From: Sphingobium limneticum
GTDB lineage: Bacteria; Pseudomonadota; Alphaproteobacteria; Sphingomonadales; Sphingomonadaceae
Length of the DNA stretch: 58,722 nt
Direction of reading: 5' to 3'
Assembly (NCBI RefSeq): GCF_008710155.1
Contig: NZ_VYPZ01000023.1
Span: 1-58,722 of the forward strand
Shown here: positions 42,146-48,686 of the stretch, in pieces
Layout of the letters: each line of letters starts with the position of its first letter
Numbering within the stretch: the first letter of the stretch is position 1
The notes under the pieces: model-generated
What the model was told of the DNA's origin: nothing
Databases searched by the model: none
Seen by the model: the letters and a program-made list of their open reading frames with translations, nothing else
Made by a program: the position numbers and the translations under genes

Positions 42146-42180
42146 TTGCCATTACCATCATCCTGTCATATGTCGGAGTA
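42146..42180 (+). promoter_or_regulatory. araD1-operon promoter region with operator
   Basis: TTGCCA (42146-42151) and TATGTC (42169-42174) are 17 bases apart, a weak but possible promoter. ATGTCGGAGTA (42170-42180), the shared motif, overlaps the -10. It lies between the divergent GntR gene and araD1. Confidence 0.45.
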
Positions 42181-42294
42181 ATTAACGGATTCATCGCCGC
42201 TGCCCTCGTCATCATCGCGATGGCGGGCCCGCGGCGAAAAGTCTTGCACGTTGGATTGAGCGCCATGTTTGAGGCGCGCGGGAGGAGAGTTTTC

Positions 42295-43287
42295 ATGACA
42301 TTGCGCCTGTTGCAGCACCGTTCGGACAATGGCGATCGGTCGGTCATCGCCGCTCAGGGCGACGCTGCCTGGTTCGTGCCCGGCTTCACCACCATCCGCG
42401 CCCTGGCGCTGCATGCGATCGCGCAGACAATCAGCCTCTCCGCCGCCGTCGATGCCGCCGGCAAGGGCGATGCCGTCGATATCGCCGCCGAATTCGAAGC
42501 CAATCGCCTGCTCGCCCCCATCGATCATGAAGATGGCGCCCATGTCCAGCTGACCGGCACCGGCCTCACGCATCTGGGCTCCGCCGAAGGGCGCGACAAG
42601 ATGCACCGCGAAGCCGCCGCTGTCGAAAAGCAGACGGACTCGATGCGCATGTTCCTGGAAGGTCTGGAAGGCGGCAAGCCCGCCGCGGGCGAAGTCGGCC
42701 AGCAGCCCGAATGGTTCTACAAGGGCGACGGTTCGCAGCTGGTCGGTCCGACCGACGCGCTGACCATGCCCGCCTTCGCCAAGGATGGCGGCGAGGAGCC
42801 GGAACTGGCCGGCATCTACCTGATCGGTGAAGACGGCACCCCCTATCGCCTCGGCCTCGCGCTCGCCAACGAGTTTAGCGACCATGTGACCGAGCGTCAT
42901 AACTATCTGTGGCTTGCCCACTCCAAGCTGCGTCAGGCCGCGCTTGGCCCGGAACTGCTGGTCGGCACCCCGCCCGAGCATATCGAAGGCGCAAGCCGCA
43001 TCATCCGCGACGGCGAAATCCTCTGGGAAAAGCCGTTCCTGTCGGGCGAAGGCAATATGTCGCACAGCTTCGCGAACCTGGAACATCATCATTTCAAATA
43101 TGATCTGTTCCGTCGCGCCGGCGACGTGCATGTCCATTTCTTCGGCACCGCCACCCTGTCGTTCAGCGACGGCATCGTGCCGCAGGAAGGCGATGTGTTC
43201 GAAATCATCGCCGCGCCCTTCACCCTGCCGGTGCGCAACCCGCTGAAGCGCGCTGCCCCCGTTCAGGTCGCCGTCAAGCAACTCTGA
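42295..43287 (+). CDS. araD1: AraD1-family (fumarylacetoacetate-hydrolase-like) protein
   Basis: The 330-residue product matches the AraD1/GguC branch of the FAH superfamily. E-W-F-Y-K-G-D-G-S near residue 142 carries the family's Y-K-G-D segment. L-A-G-I-Y-L-I-G-E-D-G-T-P-Y-R-L-G and A-N-E-F-S-D-H near 195 carry the metal-binding glutamate and aspartate. In oxidative L-arabinose degradation the step after arabonate dehydratase converts 2-keto-3-deoxy-L-arabonate to alpha-ketoglutarate semialdehyde, and AraD1 proteins are candidates for it. GGAGGAGAG gives a strong start at ATG 42295. It leads a long operon. Confidence 0.82.
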   Translation: MTLRLLQHRSDNGDRSVIAAQGDAAWFVPGFTTIRALALHAIAQTISLSAAVDAAGKGDAVDIAAEFEANRLLAPIDHEDGAHVQLTGTGLTHLGSAEGRDKMHREAAAVEKQTDSMRMFLEGLEGGKPAAGEVGQQPEWFYKGDGSQLVGPTDALTMPAFAKDGGEEPELAGIYLIGEDGTPYRLGLALANEFSDHVTERHNYLWLAHSKLRQAALGPELLVGTPPEHIEGASRIIRDGEILWEKPFLSGEGNMSHSFANLEHHHFKYDLFRRAGDVHVHFFGTATLSFSDGIVPQEGDVFEIIAAPFTLPVRNPLKRAAPVQVAVKQL

Positions 43288-43297
43288 ACCCATCGAC

Positions 43298-44224
43298 ATG
43301 GACCCGATCCGTATCGCGATCGTGGGCATAGGCAAGATCGCGCGCGATCAGCATGTGCCCGCGATCCTGGGCAATAGCGCCTTCAGCCTGGCCGCCACCG
43401 TCAGCCCGCATGATGCGGGCCTGGATGGCGTGCCGCATCATGCCAGCCTGGACGACCTGCTCGCCCAGGGGCCGGCCGTGGACGCCATCGCGCTCTGCAC
43501 CCCGCCGCAGGTCCGTTACGATCTGGCGACGCAGGCGCTCAAGAAGGGCATCCACCTCTTTCTGGAAAAGCCGCCCGGCGCGACTTTGGCCGAGGTGGAA
43601 GCTCTCAAGTCGCAGGCCGACAAGGTCGGCGTCAGCCTGTTCGCCGCCTGGCACAGTCGCTTCGCCGCCGGGGTCGCCCCGGCGCGCGCATGGCTGGCCG
43701 AACGCCGCATCGAAAAAGTGTCGATCGTCTGGCGGGAGGATGTCCGCGTCTGGCATCCGGGTCAGGCATGGATCTGGCAGCCCGGCGGCCTTGGCGTGTT
43801 CGATCCGGGCATCAATGCGCTCTCGATCGTCACGCATATCCTGCCGCGTCCCTTCTTCCTGAAGGATGCGACACTGGTGCTGCCGGAAAACCGCGCCGCG
43901 CCGATCGCCGCCGACCTCGCCTTTCGCGACACCGCTGGCGCGCCGATCCACATGGATCTCGACTGGCGGCAGACCGGCCCGCAAAGCTGGGACATCATCG
44001 TCGACACCGATGCGGGGACGCTCAAACTCAGCCATGGCGGCGCGGTGCTGACCCTGCCCAGCGGCACGGACCATGGCGAAGATGTCGAATATGCCGGCCT
44101 CTACGCCCGTTTCGCCACGCTGATCCGGGGCGGCCGGTCGGATGTCGACACCAGCCCGTTGCGGCTGGTCGCCGATGCCTTCCTGCGCGGTACCCGCGAA
44201 ACGACCGAAGCATTTCACGACTAA
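43298..44224 (+). CDS. L-arabinose/D-galactose 1-dehydrogenase, Gfo/Idh/MocA family
   Basis: The 308-residue product closely recalls Azospirillum L-arabinose 1-dehydrogenase. It has I-A-I-V-G-I-G-K-I-A-R-D-Q-H near residue 6 (NADP-binding turn), C-T-P-P-Q-V-R-Y near residue 67, L-E-K-P-P-G-A-T near residue 90 with the catalytic lysine, W-H-S-R, then E-D-V-R-V-W-H-P-G-Q-A-W-I-W and F-D-P-G-I-N-A-L-S-I with aspartate and asparagine of the sugar site. It oxidises the pyranose at C1 to a lactone, which the SMP-30 protein at 36520 would open. Starts 10 nt after araD1. Confidence 0.88.
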   Translation: MDPIRIAIVGIGKIARDQHVPAILGNSAFSLAATVSPHDAGLDGVPHHASLDDLLAQGPAVDAIALCTPPQVRYDLATQALKKGIHLFLEKPPGATLAEVEALKSQADKVGVSLFAAWHSRFAAGVAPARAWLAERRIEKVSIVWREDVRVWHPGQAWIWQPGGLGVFDPGINALSIVTHILPRPFFLKDATLVLPENRAAPIAADLAFRDTAGAPIHMDLDWRQTGPQSWDIIVDTDAGTLKLSHGGAVLTLPSGTDHGEDVEYAGLYARFATLIRGGRSDVDTSPLRLVADAFLRGTRETTEAFHD

Positions 44225-44243
44225 TTCCAACAGGGAGAGGAAT

Positions 44244-45812
44244 ATGATGAAATCTCTGCGCCGCACGACCGCTGCGCTGTTGCTGTGCGCCAGCGCGCTG
44301 GCGACCACCACCGCCGTCGCCGACACCAATGGCAAGCCCACCACCGCGACCATCCACGCCGACAAGCCCGGCGCGGTCTATGACAAGGCGATCTTCACCC
44401 AGTTCGCCGAACATCTGGGCACCGGCATCTATGGCGGCCTCTATGTCGGCAACGACAAGTCGATCCCCAACACCAACGGCTTCCGCAACGACGTGATTTC
44501 GGCGCTGAAGAATCTGTCGGTGCCGATCATCCGCTGGCCCGGTGGCTGCTTCGCCGACGAATATCATTGGCGTGAAGGCATCGGCGCGAAGAACAAGCGC
44601 CCGGTCAAGATCAACACCCATTGGGGCGGCGTGACCGAGCCGAACACGGTCGGCACCCATGAGTTTTTCGAGCTGATCCGTCAGGTCGGCGCGCAGGCCT
44701 ATATCGCGGGCAATGTCGGCAACGGCACGCCGCAGGAAATGGCGGAGTGGGTCGAATATATGACCTCGCCCGCCGGCAGCCTGGCCGACGAACGCGCCAA
44801 GAACGGCCATAAGGAGCCGTGGGCGGTGCCCTATTTCGGCGTCGGTAATGAACTCTGGGGCTGCGGCGGCAATATGCGCGCCGAATTCGCCGCAGACGAA
44901 ACCCGCCGCTACGCCACCTTCGTCAAGGCGCCCGCCAATACCAAGATCCTGAAGATCGCGGCCGGCGCCAATGTCGACGATTATAACTGGACCGAAACGA
45001 TGATGCGGGTCGCGGGCGACAAGCTCGACGGCGTATCGCTTCATTATTATGTCCACCCCGCCGGTGGCTGGCCGCCGCGCGCGCCCGCCGTCAATTTCGA
45101 CGAAAATGGCTGGGCCGATGCGCTGAACGGCGCGCGCAAGATGGACGAGCTGATCACCAAGCACAGCGCGATCATGGACAAATATGATCCCGCCAAGCGC
45201 GTCTTCCTGGCGGTGGACGAATGGGGCAGCTGGTATGCGCAGGACGAAGGCACCCATCCGGGCTTCCTGCGTCAGCAGAACACGCTGCGCGATGCGCTGA
45301 TCGCGTCGATCCATCTCGACATCTTCGCGCGTCATGCCGACCGCGTCCGCATGACCGCGATCGCGCAGATGGTGAACGTGCTTCAGGCGATGATCCTGAC
45401 CGAAGGCAAGAAGATGGTGCTGACGCCCACCTATCATGTCTTCGAAATGTACAAGCCCTGGCAGGATGCGACCGTGCTGCCGATCGACATCCAGACCCCC
45501 TGGTATGCCAAGGATCAGTACACCATGCCCGCCGTCAGCGGATCGGCCGTGAAGGGCAAGGATGGCAAGGTGCATGTCGGCCTGTCGAATCTCGACCCGA
45601 ACCAGCCCAACACCGTCACGGTGAAGCTGGATGGCCTCAATGCCGCGACCGTCACCGGCCGCGTGCTGACCGCCGGTGCGATCAATGCGCACAATACGTT
45701 CGACGCGCCCGAAACCGTCAAGCCTGTCGCCTTCACCGGCGCGCAGGTCAGCGGCGGCACGTTGACCGTCACGCTGCCCGCCAAGTCGGTGGTGGTGCTG
45801 GAACTGAACTAA
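44244..45812 (+). CDS. Exported alpha-L-arabinofuranosidase, GH51
   Basis: This 522-residue enzyme has a signal peptide (A-A-L-L-L-C-A-S-A-L-A-T-T-T-A-V-A-D). GH51 features are I-I-R-W-P-G-G-C-F-A-D-E-Y-H-W near residue 92, the acid/base glutamate in G-V-G-N-E-L-W-G-C-G-G near residue 202, and the nucleophile glutamate in A-V-D-E-W-G-S-W-Y near residue 330. A C-terminal beta domain contains V-H-V-G-L-S-N-L-D. It removes terminal arabinose from arabinan or arabinoxylan fragments, probably in the periplasm. GGGAGAGG precedes the double ATG; the first is used. Confidence 0.93.
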   Translation: MMKSLRRTTAALLLCASALATTTAVADTNGKPTTATIHADKPGAVYDKAIFTQFAEHLGTGIYGGLYVGNDKSIPNTNGFRNDVISALKNLSVPIIRWPGGCFADEYHWREGIGAKNKRPVKINTHWGGVTEPNTVGTHEFFELIRQVGAQAYIAGNVGNGTPQEMAEWVEYMTSPAGSLADERAKNGHKEPWAVPYFGVGNELWGCGGNMRAEFAADETRRYATFVKAPANTKILKIAAGANVDDYNWTETMMRVAGDKLDGVSLHYYVHPAGGWPPRAPAVNFDENGWADALNGARKMDELITKHSAIMDKYDPAKRVFLAVDEWGSWYAQDEGTHPGFLRQQNTLRDALIASIHLDIFARHADRVRMTAIAQMVNVLQAMILTEGKKMVLTPTYHVFEMYKPWQDATVLPIDIQTPWYAKDQYTMPAVSGSAVKGKDGKVHVGLSNLDPNQPNTVTVKLDGLNAATVTGRVLTAGAINAHNTFDAPETVKPVAFTGAQVSGGTLTVTLPAKSVVVLELN

Positions 45813-45919
45813 GCTGTTTGGAGCGGGCGGTGGGTGGAATTGCCGCCCGCTCCATCCCCCTGCCGTCATGCCCCTGCCAGCGGGCGGGTGCATGACGCTG
45901 ACGATAAGGAGAGGCCCGG

Positions 45920-46969
45920 ATGACCCGGCAGATCATGTTCACGCTGGCGGGCCTCGCCCTGTTCGCAACCAATGCCCCGGCCATCGCGCAGCAGGCGGCG
46001 GCCCCGGCCGCAGCGACGCTCAACAGCCGCCTGACCGGCGACCTCGTCCCCACCCATGACCCGGTCATCGCGCGCGAAGGCGACACCTATCATGTGTTCA
46101 GCACCGGCCATGGCAAGCGGCTGATCGAAACGCGCACGTCGAAGGATCTGGTGACCTGGACCGCCGGCGACCCGATCTTCACCGCCCTGCCCGCTTGGGC
46201 CAAGGACGCCATTCCCGGCAGCGACGGCATGTGGGCGCCCGACATTGCTCACGTCAACGGCCGCTACCGCCTCTATTATTCGGTATCGACCTTCGGCTCC
46301 AACCGGTCCGCCATTGGCCTCGCCACCAGCCCAACGCTGGACCCCAAGGCGAAAAACTACGCCTGGCGCGACGAAGGCCTGGTCGTCATGTCCACCAAGG
46401 ACGATGATTATAACGCCATCGACCCCAATTTCATCATCGACCGCGAAGGGCGCCACTGGCTGAGCCTCGGCAGTTTCTGGACCGGCATCAAGCTGTTCGA
46501 ACTGGACCCCAAGACCGGCAAGCCCAAGGATGCGAAGAAGCCCGTCTCCATCGCGCGCCGCCCCGCCCCCGCCGGCGGCCCGGCTCCGGTCGAGGCGCCC
46601 TTCATCGTCGATCATGGCGGCTATTATTGGCTGATGGTCAGCTATGATTATTGCTGCAAGGGCGCGAACAGCACCTATTATACCGTCATGGGCCGTTCCA
46701 AAGACATTACCGGCCCCTATCTGGGCAAGGATGGCAGCCCGTTGATGGAGGGTGGCGGCACCATCTTCCTGCGCGCCGACCTTCAGGAACAGCAGCGTTT
46801 CCGTGGCCCCGGCCATGCCGGCTGGCTCCACGACGTTGATAGTAAGACCGGGGACGGCAAAGACTATGTCGTCTACCACGCCTATGACAAACAGGCGAAC
46901 GGCGCCCCCACCTTACGCATCGCCCCGGTGCGCTGGGGGGCTGACGGCTGGCCCCAGGCCGAATATTGA
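45920..46969 (+). CDS. Arabinan endo-1,5-alpha-L-arabinosidase, GH43
   Basis: This 349-residue exported enzyme has a signal peptide (I-M-F-T-L-A-G-L-A-L-F-A-T-N-A-P-A-I-A). The five-bladed propeller has the general base in T-H-D-P-V-I-A-R near residue 50, the pKa-modulating aspartate in N-A-I-D-P-N-F-I-I near residue 170, and the acid glutamate in P-V-E-A-P-F-I-V near residue 225, followed by S-Y-D-Y-C-C-K-G, typical of endo-arabinanases. It cuts linear alpha-1,5-arabinan. A-G-W-L-H-D and a final L-R-I-A-P-V-R-W close the fold. TAAGGAGAG precedes the ATG. Confidence 0.92.
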   Translation: MTRQIMFTLAGLALFATNAPAIAQQAAAPAAATLNSRLTGDLVPTHDPVIAREGDTYHVFSTGHGKRLIETRTSKDLVTWTAGDPIFTALPAWAKDAIPGSDGMWAPDIAHVNGRYRLYYSVSTFGSNRSAIGLATSPTLDPKAKNYAWRDEGLVVMSTKDDDYNAIDPNFIIDREGRHWLSLGSFWTGIKLFELDPKTGKPKDAKKPVSIARRPAPAGGPAPVEAPFIVDHGGYYWLMVSYDYCCKGANSTYYTVMGRSKDITGPYLGKDGSPLMEGGGTIFLRADLQEQQRFRGPGHAGWLHDVDSKTGDGKDYVVYHAYDKQANGAPTLRIAPVRWGADGWPQAEY

Positions 46970-46976
46970 ACGCTTT

Positions 46977-46987
46977 TAGTCCGACTA
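46977..46987. promoter_or_regulatory. Near-palindromic GntR-type operator
   Basis: TAGTCCGACTA is embedded in the symmetrical TTAGTCCGACTAA (46976-46988) and matches the FadR-family consensus TNGTNNNACNA at every fixed position. It lies between the two GH43 genes, so it may control an internal promoter or be a roadblock site. Confidence 0.5.
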
Positions 46988-47007
46988 ACCTATTCGGAGA
47001 GATTCTG

Positions 47008-48435
47008 ATGTCGATCACCCTGTCCCGCCGTGGCTTTATCGGCAGCGCTGCTGCGCTGTCCGCCACGCCCGCCATCGTCCAGGCCGCGTCCACCCCGGCG
47101 GATGCGCCGGTCCCCGTCAATCCATTGGTCAAGCAGCGCGCCGACGGCCAGGTCTTCCGCCACGACGACGGCTATTATTACCTCACCGGCTCCGTCCCCG
47201 AATATGATCGCCTGGTCCTGCGCCGGTCCAAGACGATCGCGGGCCTGGCCACCGCCAAGGAAGTGGTGCTGTGGCGGCATGAAAAGAGCGGCCCGCGTTC
47301 GGGCTATATCTGGGCGCCCGAACTGCATCAGATCGACGGCAAATGGTATATGTATTTCGCCGCCGGCCCGGCGGGCGGCGGTGACGACGTGTTCCGCATC
47401 CGCACCTTCGCCATCGTTTGCGACGGTCCCGATCCGATCACCGGCAATTGGAGCGTGCTGGGCGAATTGCAGACGCCCTGGGACAGTTTCAACCTCGATT
47501 CGACCAGCTTCGTGCACAAGGGCGTGCGCTATTTCGCCTGGGCGCAGCGCGAACCGGGGATCGAAACGAACAGCAACCTCTATATCGCGAAGCTCGAATC
47601 GCCGCTGAAGCTGGGCGAGAAGGTCACGCGCTTGACGGTGCCGACGCTCGACTGGGAAGTGCGCGGCTACAAGGTCGCCGAAGCCCCCGCCGTCCTGCAC
47701 CGCAACGGCCGCCTGTTCATGACCTATTCGGCCAGCGCCACCGATGCGCGCTATTGCCTGGGCCTGCTGACGGCGGACGAAAATGCCGACCTGCTCGACG
47801 CGAACAGCTGGACCAAGTCACCCCAGCCGGTCTTCGTCTCCAACAGCGCCACCAGCGTCTATGGCCCCGGCCACAACAGCTTCACCGTCGATGAAAAAGG
47901 CCGCGACATCCTCGTCTATCATGGCCGCGACTATGAGGCGATCCAGGGCGACCCGCTGCTCAATCCGGACCGCCACACCCGCGTCCAGCGCCTCTATTAC
48001 ACCGCTGACGGCACCCCCGATTTCGGCGTCCCGGTGGGCAATGGCCCACTGCCCGAACGCTTCGTGTCCTCCACCGATCCCACGCGTTTGATGGCGCATG
48101 ACGGCACGGCGCTGATCGCGGGCAACCCGTCGCTGGCGCAGACCCAGTTCCGCCAGACGCCCGGCCGCGCCGGCGCGCGCAGCGTCATGCTGTCCCCCAT
48201 CCTGATGCCTGACCATTATCTGGTCGCCGGCGCGGACGGATCCTTGGCCCTGCAACCCGACAGCAAGAGCGCGGACTTCAATCTGCGCAGCCAGTTCGTC
48301 CGCTTCGACGAGAAGACGCTGCATGCGGCGCGCTTCGTATCGATCGCCACGCCGGGCAAGGCAATCGGCATTGCGGCAGATCAGCTGACGCTGGTGCCGA
48401 GCCGCGACCCCAGCGCCTGGTGGCATCTCGACTGA
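47008..48435 (+). CDS. Exported GH43 glycosidase with extra C-terminal domain
   Basis: This 475-residue protein has a twin-arginine signal (L-S-R-R-G-F-I-G-S-A-A-A-L). The propeller part shows R-A-D-G-Q-V-F near residue 46 (base aspartate region), Y-I-W-A-P-E-L-H-Q-I-D-G-K-W-Y near residue 105, N-L-D-S-T-S-F near residue 165 and V-A-E-A-P-A-V-L-H near 225 with the acid glutamate. This set is GH43 of the exo-acting arabinosidase kind. About 110 residues at the end (L-A-L-Q-P-D-S-K-S-A-D-F-N-L-R-S-Q-F) resemble an AbfB-like arabinose-binding trefoil. GGAGAG precedes ATG 47008. Last gene before a terminator. Confidence 0.85.
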   Translation: MSITLSRRGFIGSAAALSATPAIVQAASTPADAPVPVNPLVKQRADGQVFRHDDGYYYLTGSVPEYDRLVLRRSKTIAGLATAKEVVLWRHEKSGPRSGYIWAPELHQIDGKWYMYFAAGPAGGGDDVFRIRTFAIVCDGPDPITGNWSVLGELQTPWDSFNLDSTSFVHKGVRYFAWAQREPGIETNSNLYIAKLESPLKLGEKVTRLTVPTLDWEVRGYKVAEAPAVLHRNGRLFMTYSASATDARYCLGLLTADENADLLDANSWTKSPQPVFVSNSATSVYGPGHNSFTVDEKGRDILVYHGRDYEAIQGDPLLNPDRHTRVQRLYYTADGTPDFGVPVGNGPLPERFVSSTDPTRLMAHDGTALIAGNPSLAQTQFRQTPGRAGARSVMLSPILMPDHYLVAGADGSLALQPDSKSADFNLRSQFVRFDEKTLHAARFVSIATPGKAIGIAADQLTLVPSRDPSAWWHLD

Positions 48436-48463
48436 CATCATAAGTCTGACTATTCAAAGCCTA

Positions 48464-48498
48464 ACGGGCGCCTCGCCAAGAGCGAGGCGCCCGTTTTT
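48464..48498 (+). terminator. Rho-independent terminator of the arabinan operon
   Basis: ACGGGCGCCTCG (48464-48475) pairs perfectly with CGAGGCGCCCGT (48483-48494), with the T run TTTTT beginning at the last stem base. It ends the operon that starts at araD1. Confidence 0.9.
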
Positions 48499-48602
48499 CG
48501 TCGACGACATGGCGTGAATAGACCGTAAAATGGGGCGTTCCACGCCTGCGACAATAATATCACATCGCTGAAATTTCACTGCAATGAACCGTAATTTTCC
48601 GC

Positions 48603-48640
48603 TTGCGATTCATTTGTCGGAGCAATAATTAGTCCGAGTA
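48603..48640 (+). promoter_or_regulatory. Receptor-gene promoter with two operators
   Basis: TTGCGA (48603-48608) and TAATTA (48626-48631) are 17 bases apart. The shared motif occurs twice, TTGTCGGAGCA (48614-48624) in the spacer and TAGTCCGAGTA (48630-48640) over the likely transcription start, 16 bp apart centre to centre. This double site would give tight repression. Confidence 0.55.
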
Positions 48641-48686
48641 ATTCATGCATGGCGTAGATGCGCCAGCTTATGGGGAGGATATCCAA

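Noticed and set aside
44028..45893. A 621-codon open frame opposite the GH51 gene
   Set aside because: It mirrors a gene with catalytic motifs and a signal peptide, and it has no start context or recognisable content of its own.
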